From NCBI GenBank assembly GCA_016718655.1, contig JADKCV010000019.1:15668-79667 (forward strand): 64,000 bases of DNA. Reading direction: 5' to 3'. Numbering within the stretch: position 1 is the first letter of the stretch; each line of letters starts with the position of its first letter. The notes under the pieces are model-generated. The model was not told the origin of the DNA. It ran no database searches and was given only the letters and a program-made list of their open reading frames with translations. This stretch comes from Flavobacteriales bacterium. Lineage in GTDB: Bacteria; Bacteroidota; Bacteroidia; Flavobacteriales_F; PHOS-HE28. This document shows, piece after piece, positions 56,707-64,000 of this stretch. The position numbers were made by a program, and so were the translations under genes.

Positions 56707-57207
56707 TCAGTCGTGACTGAACTGCGTGTCCCAGAGTTTCCCGTCCACGAAATACACCAACCCCCAGTCCGAATTCCCCCAACCTTCTCTGGTATGGGTG
56801 AAGCACATGTTTTCCACTCGGTCAGCCACCTCTGGGTGTTCCCGTTCCGTTCTCACGAAAATGAATCCTTTGCCCTGCCCGCAGCGAAAATCTTTCATTT
56901 GATCGAGCACCTCTTCTTTGGGATCCCCCTTCTCCAGTGCGTTGAAACTTCGCAGGAAGGGCTTTCTGCTATTGAAGTCCCAGTAGCGCATGGATAGAAC
57001 CGCCAACGTCGCCGCGAACAACAGTTTCAACCGTTGGGCCCTGGCACGTCCGCTAGTGATCCATGCCACCACAAGGGCGACCAGCAGGCACAGGGGAATA
57101 GTGAATGACCAATAAGCGTGGAACGGGAAGAACGGGTCGACGAGGAGGCTGATGACCAGCAATGCCATGACCAGGAAAACCACCATGTTCCGAAGCAGGT
57201 GCGTCAT
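56707..57207 (-). CDS. Small membrane protein of unknown function
   Basis: 166 residues from the ATG at 57207 (MTHLLRNMVVFLVMALLVI); upstream in-frame codons do not look coding. Two or three TM helices (VVFLVMALLVISLLV, YWSFTIPLCLLVALVVAWI, LKLLFAATLAVLSMRYW) precede a soluble tail (LEKGDPKEEVLDQMKDFRCG, GFIFVRTEREHPEVADRVEN, DWGLVYFVDGKLWDTQF), which recalls a BamE-like helix-plus-strands unit with the DGKL turn. Family unassigned. Divergent from an MFS transporter. Confidence 0.65.
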   Translation of the reverse strand: MTHLLRNMVVFLVMALLVISLLVDPFFPFHAYWSFTIPLCLLVALVVAWITSGRARAQRLKLLFAATLAVLSMRYWDFNSRKPFLRSFNALEKGDPKEEVLDQMKDFRCGQGKGFIFVRTEREHPEVADRVENMCFTHTREGWGNSDWGLVYFVDGKLWDTQFSHD

Positions 57208-57304
57208 GACCAGGCGGCGAACGCCATTGCCGATCCGATATTGTTCATCCTTCGATCGCGAAGAATGTCGGTTGCGTGCGACCTTCGCGCCCGCTCTCCC
57301 CAAC

Positions 57305-58495
57305 ATGGACCGCCGCCTGCTCATCCTTTTCATCACCATCTTCATCGACCTGATGGGCTTCGGCATTTTCGTGCCGGTGGTGCCGATCTATGCGCGGGAG
57401 TTGAACGCCAGCGAGGCATTGGTGGGGGATACCGGCGCGTTGTTCTCCCTCATGATGTTCATCTTCACTCCGTTCTGGGGGACGCTCAGCGACCGCTTCG
57501 GGCGCCGGCCGGTGATCCTTATCGCACTCGGGATCTCAGCGGTCAGTTATGTGATGTTCGCGCAGGCCACCACGCTCGTGGTGCTCATCGTCAGTCGCAT
57601 GCTCACCGGCGTGGGTTCCGGCAACATCACAGCGGCGCAAGCCTACATCACGGATATCACGCCCCCGGAAGGACGGGCCAAGGCGCTCGGGCTCATCGGC
57701 GCCGCGTTCGGGCTTGGCTTCATCTTCGGACCCCCGCTCGGCAGTTTCGTCTTCGATCGGCTGGGCGTGGAGTGGGTGGGCTACGTGGCCGCTATCATGT
57801 GCCTTTTGAACATGGTGGCCGTGTGGGCCTTCCTACCCGAGTCGCTCAAGGAGAAGATGCACGGGCGCAAGCTCAGCATCAAGCCGATCTCCAGCGCCAT
57901 CAAGGCCCTGCGCGAGCCACGTTTCCGCGACCTGTTCATCATCAGCTTCATCTACATCACCGCCTTCAGCATGATGCAGATGACCATCGCCATGTATTGG
58001 TACGATGACTATGCCTTGAACAAGACCCAGATCGGCAACATGTTCGCCATCGTGGGCCTGGGTTCGGCCATCGTGCAGGGCACCATGGTGGGCTGGCTGC
58101 AGCGCACCTTCGGCGAGAAGAACCTGATGATCTACGGTGCGCTCATGGTGGCCATCGGGCTGGGCATGATCGGCTTCATCCCCGTGGAGCACTTCCTTCC
58201 GCTGAGCATCGTATCCATCGCCTTGCTATCCCTGGGCAATGGAAGCCTGAGCCCCACGCTTTTGTCCCAACTGAGCCGCAATGCCGAGCAGCAGGAGCAG
58301 GGCGAGGTGCTGGGCATGAACCAGAGCTTCGGGTCCCTGGCGCGCATCGTGGGCCCTGCGCTGGGTGGCCGATTGTACGAGTACGACCATTCGCTGCCCT
58401 ACCTCGTTTCCGGCGTTATCATGCTCGGCGGACTGTACTACGTGAACGGCTACCTGAAGGCAGTGGCGAAAGCTCGCGCCATGATCCAGCCGTAG
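57305..58495 (+). CDS. MFS drug/metabolite exporter (DHA1/Tet-like)
   Basis: 396 residues from the ATG at 57305, 12 TM helices. It begins RRLLILFITIFIDLMGFGIF; motif A in the first cytoplasmic loop is GTLSDRFGRRPVI, and motif C-like SRMLTGVGSGNITAAQAYIT lies in helix 5. The layout fits the TetA/DHA1 branch of proton-coupled efflux. Substrate cannot be inferred; no resistance phenotype is claimed. Followed 40 bp later by sucD on the same strand, though co-transcription is uncertain. Confidence 0.9.
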   Translation: MDRRLLILFITIFIDLMGFGIFVPVVPIYARELNASEALVGDTGALFSLMMFIFTPFWGTLSDRFGRRPVILIALGISAVSYVMFAQATTLVVLIVSRMLTGVGSGNITAAQAYITDITPPEGRAKALGLIGAAFGLGFIFGPPLGSFVFDRLGVEWVGYVAAIMCLLNMVAVWAFLPESLKEKMHGRKLSIKPISSAIKALREPRFRDLFIISFIYITAFSMMQMTIAMYWYDDYALNKTQIGNMFAIVGLGSAIVQGTMVGWLQRTFGEKNLMIYGALMVAIGLGMIGFIPVEHFLPLSIVSIALLSLGNGSLSPTLLSQLSRNAEQQEQGEVLGMNQSFGSLARIVGPALGGRLYEYDHSLPYLVSGVIMLGGLYYVNGYLKAVAKARAMIQP

Positions 58496-58535
58496 CGGTT
58501 ACTTTAGCGGCCCGAAACACCGCAGCAGACCGATC

Positions 58536-59405
58536 ATGAGCGTACTCGTCAACAAGAACAGCAAGGTCATCGTACAAGGATTCACCGGTAGCGAAGGCAC
58601 CTTCCACGCTACGCAGATGATCGAGTACGGCACCAACGTCGTGGGCGGTGTGACCCCCGGCAAAGGCGGCCAGAAACACCTGGACAAGCCCGTTTTCGAG
58701 ACCGTTAGCGATGCGGTGAGGACCACCGGCGCCGACGTCAGCATCATTTTCGTTCCTCCCGCGTTCGCTGCGGATGCCATCATGGAGGCCGCCGAGGCCG
58801 GCATCAAGGTCATCGTTTGCATCACCGAGGGTATCCCCGTGAAGGACATGGTGGCCGCCCGCGAGTACCTGCGTGGCAAGGACTGCCGCCTGATCGGCCC
58901 CAACTGCCCCGGTGTGATCACCGCCGATGAATGCAAGGTGGGCATCATGCCCGGCTTCGTGTTCAAGAAAGGCAAGGTGGGCATCGTGTCGAAGTCCGGC
59001 ACCCTGACCTACGAGGCCGCTGACCAGGTGGTGAAGGCCGGCATGGGCATCACCACGGCCATCGGCATCGGCGGCGACCCCATCATCGGCACCACCACCT
59101 TGGAGGCCGTTCAGCTCTTCGCCAACGACCCCGAGACCGAGGCCATCGTCATGATCGGTGAGATCGGCGGTGACCTGGAGATCCAGGCCGCCCATTGGAT
59201 CAAGGCCAACTGCAAGAAACCCGTCATCGGCTTCATCGCTGGCGAGACCGCTCCTGTGGGCCGCACCATGGGTCACGCCGGCGCGATCGTGTCCGGTGCC
59301 GACGAAAGCGCCGCCGCCAAGAAGAAGGTGATGCGCGAATGCGGCATCCACGTGGTGGACAGCCCCGCCACCATCGGCGCGAAAGTGAAGGAGGTGTTGG
59401 GTTAG
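58536..59405 (+). CDS. sucD: Succinyl-CoA ligase, alpha subunit
   Basis: 289 residues, the usual length. CoA-binding Rossmann domain (SKVIVQGFTGSEGTFHATQM, GGVTPGKGGQ, IIFVPPAFAADAIMEA) and ligase domain with RLIGPNCPGVITADECKVGI, GIVSKSGTLTYEAADQV, IGIGGDPIIGTTTLE and the active-site histidine in GRTMGHAGAIVSG. With SucB it makes succinate plus ATP or GTP from succinyl-CoA in the TCA cycle. The beta-subunit gene is not adjacent, as is common in Bacteroidota. Confidence 0.97.
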   Translation: MSVLVNKNSKVIVQGFTGSEGTFHATQMIEYGTNVVGGVTPGKGGQKHLDKPVFETVSDAVRTTGADVSIIFVPPAFAADAIMEAAEAGIKVIVCITEGIPVKDMVAAREYLRGKDCRLIGPNCPGVITADECKVGIMPGFVFKKGKVGIVSKSGTLTYEAADQVVKAGMGITTAIGIGGDPIIGTTTLEAVQLFANDPETEAIVMIGEIGGDLEIQAAHWIKANCKKPVIGFIAGETAPVGRTMGHAGAIVSGADESAAAKKKVMRECGIHVVDSPATIGAKVKEVLG

Positions 59406-59484
59406 GCCACTGACCCTTCAAGGGTCGTGGACCTTTGCACATGCCCCTTGGACCGCCAACCCGACCCTGAAGGGATCGCAGGCA

Positions 59485-59724
59485 TCATCCATCCACTCCC
59501 TGCGTCTCCCCATCGGGGACGGCCTCGATCAAGGCCCAACGCACCACGCGCTGCTCTGAACTCAACTTCAACCGGTCCTGGAACTGCCAATTGCTGCGGA
59601 CGTAGCGCATCACATAGTAGGTGAGCACCCCGGTACGGTTGTGCTCCAGTTCCACCAAGCACAATCGGCGCGGTTCATCGGGCAGTATGGGGGGGAGGAC
59701 CCAGGGTCCCGTAGCGTTGGACAT
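59485..59724 (-). CDS. Small conserved protein (DUF551-like tail)
   Basis: 79 residues. The core RRLCLVELEHNRTGVLTYYV ... RYVRSNWQFQDRLKLSSEQR and the ending VVRWALIEAVPDG resemble short proteins in which a 'V-E...Y.VM.Y...W' strand pair is followed by VxxWxxL. It follows the carboxypeptidase-regulatory-like gene by 10 bp on the same strand, which supports a real second gene in that operon. The similarity is by eye only. Confidence 0.5.
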   Translation of the reverse strand: MSNATGPWVLPPILPDEPRRLCLVELEHNRTGVLTYYVMRYVRSNWQFQDRLKLSSEQRVVRWALIEAVPDGETQGVDG

Positions 59725-59734
59725 CCACTCGCGC

Positions 59735-60364
59735 TCAATCCTTCTTCTTGAAATCCCCGTTCTGCCAGGCTTGCAGGAACTGCGCCCAAGCGATGGGATT
59801 GAAGAGGTTGATGTTGGGGGTGCCGCCGCTGTAGTACAACTTGGTCTGGTCGAGTGCCATCTGGTACTTGAAGCTCTCGTAAGCGTCCGGGGGCAGGTTC
59901 TCCATACGCTGCACCATCTCCGCGGGGCTCAGGTTCCGCATGGCCAACTGGTAGTCGTCATCCGGCAAACGCAGGCTGAGGAAGGCGTCACGGAATTGTT
60001 CTTTCGAGGGCCAGGGGTAGACCGCGATCTCCCGAAGTTGCACCGTATCGCGCGACATCACATGGATCATACTGTACTTGACATCATCCAGTTCACCAGG
60101 GATGACGTATTGGGACCGCTGGAAGCCGACTGCGCTGAACAGGATGGTATCCCCCTCTTGCGCCACGAAGCTGAAGTAGCCGTAGACATCGCTCATGGTA
60201 CCGCGGTAGGAGTTGCGCACCAGGATATTGGTGAACGGCACCGGCATCAGACTGTCGGTCACCACCACACCACTGAACTGCACCAGGTCGGGCTTCTTGT
60301 CGGGCTGGGCAAAAGCGACGTTGGAGGCCAAGAACAACACGGTGGGAAGGAGCAGATGACGCAT
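59735..60364 (-). CDS. Secreted protein with carboxypeptidase-regulatory-like domain
   Basis: 209 residues from the ATG at 60364 with signal peptide (HLLLPTVLFLASNVAFAQ). Residues ~30-110 form a CarboxypepD_reg-like beta sandwich (FSGVVVTDSLMPVPFTNILV, YRGTMSDVYGYFSFVAQEGD, TILFSAVGFQRSQYVIP), the domain found at the N-terminus of TonB-dependent receptors but here without a barrel. The rest is helical (SKEQFRDAFLSLRLPDDDYQ, LAMRNLSPAEMVQRM ... FNPIAWAQFLQAW). A recurring Bacteroidota periplasmic family of unknown role. Divergent from a T9SS cargo gene. Confidence 0.82.
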   Translation of the reverse strand: MRHLLLPTVLFLASNVAFAQPDKKPDLVQFSGVVVTDSLMPVPFTNILVRNSYRGTMSDVYGYFSFVAQEGDTILFSAVGFQRSQYVIPGELDDVKYSMIHVMSRDTVQLREIAVYPWPSKEQFRDAFLSLRLPDDDYQLAMRNLSPAEMVQRMENLPPDAYESFKYQMALDQTKLYYSGGTPNINLFNPIAWAQFLQAWQNGDFKKKD

Positions 60365-60406
60365 AGGCTTGCAAAGGTAGTTGCAACGCTTGCAAGCACC
60401 GGACCA

Positions 60407-60437
60407 TTGTGCCGCCCGTCGAACTACGGTAGCTTTG
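60407..60437 (+). promoter_or_regulatory. Bacteroidota-type promoter before the T9SS cargo gene
   Basis: TTG at 60407-60409, 20 bases, then TAGCTTTG at 60430-60437, an exact match to the TAnnTTTG -7 element, 18 bases before ATG 60456. On the other strand TACCTTTG (60379-60372) matches the same element close to ATG 60364, but no spaced TTG was found. TTGCAA occurs three times nearby (around 60369-60373, 60381-60386 and 60390-60395). Confidence 0.5.
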
Positions 60438-60455
60438 CTTGCAACCGAAACCCAC

Positions 60456-61514
60456 ATGCGATCCATCCTCACCCTTGTATCCCCGTTCATGGTAGGCCCT
60501 CTTTTCGCCCAGATCATCCTTGGTCCAGCGGATATGCCTTCGCCGGGTGATACCATGCGATACCGAGCGACCGACGCTTCGGAGATCGCGCTGGAGGTGA
60601 CCGGTGCTGATATGCTCTGGGACTACAGCCTGCTGGTCCCGGATGCCGAAGGAGCGGACACCGCCGTCGCCGTGGGGGCCACACCGATCCTTTACCAGTT
60701 CTTCTTCAATAATCCGTTCATCTATCCGGACTACGATGCGGATCTCGCATTGCGTGGACCTGCATTCGGGTTCCAGGCGCTGACGGTGAGTGACGTGTTC
60801 GAATACTACAAGAAGGACGGCACCGGTTACCGGAACGTCGGGTTCGGCGCGAATGTGAACGGCATCCCTACCAGCGTGCGCCGCATCCCTATCGACCACA
60901 TCCACCGCTTCCCCTTGGAGTTCAGTGATGCTGATAGTTCCTTCAGTTCCTTCACGCTGGATGTACCCACGCTCTTCAGTTTCACCCAGGATCAGTTGCG
61001 TATCAATACGGTTGATGGCTGGGGTACGCTTTACCTACCTGCGGATACCTTCGAGGTGTTGCGCGTTCGATCCGTACTCCAACGTACGGATTCCATCTTC
61101 ATCGCCCAGTTCAACCAAGGGCTCAGCTTCCCCGAGCCGGAGAGCGTGGAATACAAGTGGATCGCGGCAGGAATGGATGCTCCGGTACTTCAAGTGAACA
61201 CCACCGGCGGCCAGATCACCACGGCCCGCTTCTACTACGACGCGGAGGAACTGCCGACCGATGTATCCGTGCTCAACGATCCGGAGCCGAGGCTCTTTCC
61301 CAATCCGACCAACAGCATGGTACAGGTGGTGCTACCCGATGGTCTTTCCGGCGTGTTGCGCGTATGTGATGCAGCCGGTCGCGATGTGCTTCCCGCACGG
61401 GCCATGCAAGCCGGAACATCCGGTACCATCGATGTGAGCGCGCTTGCTGCCGGCATCTATACCATCCATGTCGGGGGGCAACGTCCTTGGTCCGAACGAT
61501 TGGTGGTGCGCTAG
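60456..61514 (+). CDS. T9SS-secreted protein of unknown function
   Basis: 352 residues from ATG 60456 (signal SILTLVSPFMVGPLFAQ). The passenger domain (LGPADMPSPGDTMRYRATDA, DMLWDYSLLVPDAEGAD, GFGANVNGIPTSVRRIPIDH, GWGTLYLPADTFEVLRV) belongs to a Bacteroidota secreted family I recognise only by layout. The sorting domain is type A: PRLFPNPTNSMVQVVL, VCDAAGRDV, AAGIYTIHV, SERLVVR. Its TAG overlaps the TAG of the convergent gene in the self-complementary sequence CTAG (61511-61514). Confidence 0.82.
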   Translation: MRSILTLVSPFMVGPLFAQIILGPADMPSPGDTMRYRATDASEIALEVTGADMLWDYSLLVPDAEGADTAVAVGATPILYQFFFNNPFIYPDYDADLALRGPAFGFQALTVSDVFEYYKKDGTGYRNVGFGANVNGIPTSVRRIPIDHIHRFPLEFSDADSSFSSFTLDVPTLFSFTQDQLRINTVDGWGTLYLPADTFEVLRVRSVLQRTDSIFIAQFNQGLSFPEPESVEYKWIAAGMDAPVLQVNTTGGQITTARFYYDAEELPTDVSVLNDPEPRLFPNPTNSMVQVVLPDGLSGVLRVCDAAGRDVLPARAMQAGTSGTIDVSALAAGIYTIHVGGQRPWSERLVVR

Positions 61515-62068
61515 ATCGCACCCACCTCGGTCAACCACATACGCATACCCGGTAGGTCATTGGCACGCGCACAGCGCATCGCCAGGTGGTCGCCATGAAT
61601 TCCACCGGTGCGCCTGAGCAAGGCGGTCAAGGCCTTTCTACCCTGTTCGGCCTCCACCTCGAAGGCGGCGCGGGAGTATGCGTGACGGCCATTGCGTAGG
61701 AAACTGAGCGCATACTGGCCAGCAGCCCACAAGCCGAAACCGATCCGGCCCCGACGCAGGTCCGCGGCTTGTCGTACGTGGACCACCTCGTGCGCGATCA
61801 GGAGCAACCACTGGAGTTGTAGCGTTCGGTCGTTCCCTTGTGGTGCGTGGAACAAGGCGCGGGAGAGGTAGATCCGGTCCCCGAGCACCATGGCTCCTCC
61901 TGGTCGACCACCATACCACGGCGCGCGCAACCAATTGTGTTCGCGTGGGTGGAGTTCGATCGTTCGCAACAAGGCTGCATCCACCCCTGCCACGGTGCTC
62001 AGGAGCAGGATGGTGGCCTCGTTCAACCGTTGTGGCGCGTTCATTTCGTTTGCGGGTGCAAGTTCCAT
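61511..62068 (-). CDS. HExxH-containing protein (DUF4157-like)
   Basis: About 185 residues if started at ATG 62068 (MELAPANEMNAPQ); longer starts up to 62188 would run into the lemA start. The central QWLLLIAHEVVHVRQAADLR contains a HEVVH zinc motif of the kind in DUF4157 and similar metal-dependent peptidase-like proteins, preceded by AMVLGDRIYLSRALF. The C-terminal part (FEVEAEQGRKALTALL) supplies a Glu that could be the third ligand. Predicted soluble; role unknown. Divergent from the lemA operon. Confidence 0.65.
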   Translation of the reverse strand: MELAPANEMNAPQRLNEATILLLSTVAGVDAALLRTIELHPREHNWLRAPWYGGRPGGAMVLGDRIYLSRALFHAPQGNDRTLQLQWLLLIAHEVVHVRQAADLRRGRIGFGLWAAGQYALSFLRNGRHAYSRAAFEVEAEQGRKALTALLRRTGGIHGDHLAMRCARANDLPGMRMWLTEVGAI

Positions 62069-62186
62069 GCTGATCGGACGACCGCCTGTCAGATCGGCGG
62101 ACCGCTCGTAAAGGCACAGGCCTTGCACACGAAGGTGCTCGGACAAGCCGACTACCTTCGTCCCGAATACCGAATCAGATCGAACC

Positions 62187-62774
62187 ATGAAGAACATCCG
62201 TCTCATCGCCGTGATCGGCGCGCTCGTACTTGTTGCCCTTTGGGCCATAAGCTTCTACAATGGCACCGTGAGCTTGAACGAGGACGTGACCAAGCAGTGG
62301 AGCAACGTGGAGAACGCTTATCAACTGCGGGCCGACAAGACCAAGAACCTGGTGGAGATCGTGAAGGGTGCCGCCGACTTCGAGAAAGAGACCCTCACTC
62401 AAGTGGTTGAGGCACGCGCCAAGGCGACGAGCACGACGATCAACGCTGGTGACCTCAGTCCCGAGAAGATCCAACAGTTCCAACAAGCGCAGGACCAGTT
62501 CAGTAGCGCCCTGTCACGCTTGCTCGTCACCGTGGAACGCTACCCCGAACTGAAGGCCGTGAAAGGCTTCCAGGACTTCCAGACCCAATATGAGGGTATG
62601 GAGAACCGTATCGGTGTGGAACGACGCAACTTCAACGATGTGGCGCGCAACTACAACGCACGCATCAAGCGTTTCCCTGGTAATCTGCTCGCCGGCATGT
62701 TCGGATTCACCGAAAAGGGATACTTCGAAGCCCAGGAGGGTACCGAGAACGCCCCTGACATCTCCTTCAAATAA
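62187..62774 (+). CDS. lemA: LemA family protein
   Basis: 195 residues. N-terminal TM helix (IRLIAVIGALVLVALWAISF) followed by the LemA helical bundle: YNGTVSLNEDVTKQWSNVEN, AYQLRADKTKNLVEIVKGAA, LLVTVERYPELKAVKGFQDF, QTQYEGMENRIGVERRNFND, and the proline-aromatic end IKRFPGNLLAGMFGF. LemA proteins are membrane-anchored with the bundle outside the cytoplasmic membrane; function uncertain. First gene of an operon with two TPM-domain genes, the usual partner set. Confidence 0.95.
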   Translation: MKNIRLIAVIGALVLVALWAISFYNGTVSLNEDVTKQWSNVENAYQLRADKTKNLVEIVKGAADFEKETLTQVVEARAKATSTTINAGDLSPEKIQQFQQAQDQFSSALSRLLVTVERYPELKAVKGFQDFQTQYEGMENRIGVERRNFNDVARNYNARIKRFPGNLLAGMFGFTEKGYFEAQEGTENAPDISFK

Positions 62775-62776
62775 CG

Positions 62777-63220
62777 GTGCTTACCGCAGCGGAATTCCTT
62801 TCGGCCACCGAGCGGTTGCAGGTGGAACGTGCCATCGGTGAGGCCGAACAGCGCACATCGGGCGAGATCCGTGTGCACTTCGAGGACCACATCGAGGATG
62901 ATGTTCTGGACCATGCCGCGTTCATCTTCGAGGAACTCGGCATGCATCGCACGCGAGATCGGAATGGTGTGCTCATCTACATCTCCGTGGCCGATCGGTG
63001 GGTTGCCGTGATCGGGGACAAGGCCATCAATGAGGCGGTGCCACAAGGCTTCTGGAACGATGTGGTCGGTGTGCTCAAACTCCACTTCGCGGCCAGCAGA
63101 CGTGCCGACGGTCTGGCGGAGGCGGTCCACATGGTGGGCGCCAAGCTCCAAGCGTTCTTCCCGTTGCGTAGCGATGATTCCAATGAGTTGAGCAACACCA
63201 TCACCTATTCCCAACGATGA
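62777..63220 (+). CDS. TPM-domain protein
   Basis: 147 residues starting at GTG 62777, two bases after lemA ends. TPM_phosphatase-type domain: FLSATERLQVERAIGEAEQR, TSGEIRVHFEDHI, DRNGVLIYISVADRWVAVIG, DKAINEAVPQGFW. No TM segment. In this operon type the protein accompanies LemA and a larger membrane-bound TPM protein. Its TGA overlaps the ATG of the next gene (ATGA), so translation is coupled. Confidence 0.88.
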   Translation: MLTAAEFLSATERLQVERAIGEAEQRTSGEIRVHFEDHIEDDVLDHAAFIFEELGMHRTRDRNGVLIYISVADRWVAVIGDKAINEAVPQGFWNDVVGVLKLHFAASRRADGLAEAVHMVGAKLQAFFPLRSDDSNELSNTITYSQR

Positions 63221-64000
63221 GGAACGTTCTCCTCCTCATCCTCGTGGTGCTCGTCCTTCCCATGGAAGCTGCGCGCTTCGACTGCACCCTTGCACCGCCG
63301 GCAAAGAGCGAACAGACACGTCTGGTGTGGGACTACGCGGACTGGCTGGAACACGGCGAGGCGGATCGCATCAACGCGAAGTTGGTGGCCTTCGCACGCG
63401 AGACCAGCAACCAACTGCTGGTGATCATGGTGGACACGCTTTGTGGACTTCCAGCGAGCGACCTGGCCTTCGACATCGGGCAGAAGTGGGGCATCGGGCA
63501 GAAGGGCTTCAGCAATGGCATCGTTCTGCTCATCAAGCCGAACGGGCCTCCTGGACAACGACCCATCTTCATCGCCACCGGCTATGGGCTGGAGGGGCCA
63601 TCCCCGACCTCCGCGCCAAGCAAGTGATCGAGGGCGTCATCATTCCCCATTTCAAGCAGGGCGACCATTACGGCGGCATCGACCAGGCCGTGGACCTGTT
63701 GATGGCCATGGCCAAGGGCGAATACAACGAACCGGTGAAGGGAAAGAAGGCGCCGGCCTGGCCCGTCCTTGTGGTGTTGTTATTGGTCTTCGCGGTCATC
63801 TTCCTGTCTTGGCGCAACCGGGTCCGCACGTATGCCACCACCAACAAGGTGGACCTCTGGACCGCGATGTGGTTGCTCAGCCAGATGAACAACCGGCATT
63901 CGGGGCGCTGGAATGGCGGTGGTGGTGGTGGCTGGAGTGGAGGAGGAGGGGGGGGCGGCTTCGGCGGTTTCGGCGGCGGGAGTTTCGGGGGCGGCGCTGG
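63217..64000 (+). CDS. Membrane TPM-domain (YgcG-type) protein, frameshifted and cut by window end
   Basis: Signal peptide (NVLLLILVVLVLPMEAARF), then a TPM domain (VWDYADWLEHGEADRINAKL, NQLLVIMVDTLCGLPASDLA, WGIGQKGFSNGIVLLIKPNG, FIATGYGLEG). One G is missing from a G-run near 63,597; the following frame continues AIPDLRAKQVIEGVIIPHFK, QGDHYGGIDQAVDLLMAMA, a TM helix (AWPVLVVLLLVFAVIFLSW) and a glycine-rich tail (GGGGGWSGGGG) that runs to the window edge. This domain order is that of YgcG-like proteins. Third gene of the lemA operon. Confidence 0.85.

Noticed and set aside
61511..62248. Longer 245-codon version of the HExxH gene
   Set aside because: It would overlap the lemA start region, and the N-terminal part is antisense to the lemA leader with no conserved features; ATG 62068 is preferred, with some doubt.
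1..64000. CRISPR arrays, prophage or ICE modules
   Set aside because: No regularly spaced short repeats, integrase, terminase, relaxase or conjugation genes were recognised.
63917..64000. G-rich repeat at the window end as a tandem-repeat locus
   Set aside because: It encodes the normal glycine-rich tail of the YgcG-type TPM protein.

Overview
The window is a GC-rich chromosomal segment from a member of the phylum Bacteroidota, most likely a high-GC Flavobacteriales-type lineage known from environmental or metagenome assemblies. The evidence is about a dozen secreted proteins ending in type A sorting domains of the type IX secretion system (T9SS), many proteins with TonB, TPR, SBBP or two-component-propeller architecture, TAnnTTTG-type promoter elements, and Bacteroidota-style housekeeping genes (sucD, mnmE, type II NADH dehydrogenase, an acyl-CoA carboxylase beta subunit). 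No rRNA, tRNA or CRISPR array was seen, and no genes for the T9SS machinery itself.

Layout. 0-7.2 kb: the end of a T9SS cargo gene, a small BamE-like membrane protein, and an operon of two TPR-adenylate/guanylate cyclases. 7.6-10.1 kb: two TonB-C-domain genes divergent from a membrane-anchored winged-helix regulator, with a tandem-repeat operator between them. 10.3-19.2 kb: secreted proteins, two AraC-type regulators, small-molecule-binding proteins (VOC, GyrI-like) and a secreted intradiol dioxygenase. 19.5-30.4 kb: a T9SS-cargo block containing an SBBP protein, two badly fragmented genes, and a tandem triplication of one cargo gene of which only the middle copy is intact. 30.4-31.6 kb: a serine hydrolase.

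31.6-39.4 kb is the accessory region. It holds a large, A/T-richer gene for a putative PD-(D/E)xK nuclease fused to helical repeats (defence-like), a REP-associated-type tyrosine transposase with internal palindromes, two small accessory genes, and three copies of a roughly 100-125 nt structured repeat. The repeats share a closing helix and a conserved 3' stem, and a TAAT-loop hairpin covaries between two of them. The nuclease gene lies between two copies in opposite orientation, and two copies lie directly downstream of accessory genes on the same strand. This region is the best candidate for an undescribed system.

39.4-64 kb is mostly core-like: acyl-CoA carboxylase, a DUF1801 protein, an acyltransferase-like membrane protein, a TonB-family protein, a tightly overlapping operon of an inactive M1-peptidase-like protein, an unknown protein and a DinB protein, a GlxA-type regulator, a PQQ-propeller protein, an ATPase-WbqC pair, mnmE divergent from ndh, an MFS transporter, sucD, and a lemA-TPM-TPM operon cut by the window end.

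An important caution: more than 25 single-base insertions or deletions interrupt otherwise well-conserved reading frames. Several fall in short homopolymers, and several come in compensating pairs. This pattern looks more like residual assembly error than natural decay. Exceptions that look real are a clean 5' deletion and a Trp-to-stop change in the tandem triplication. Genes carrying only such indels are given here as whole genes, with the break described.
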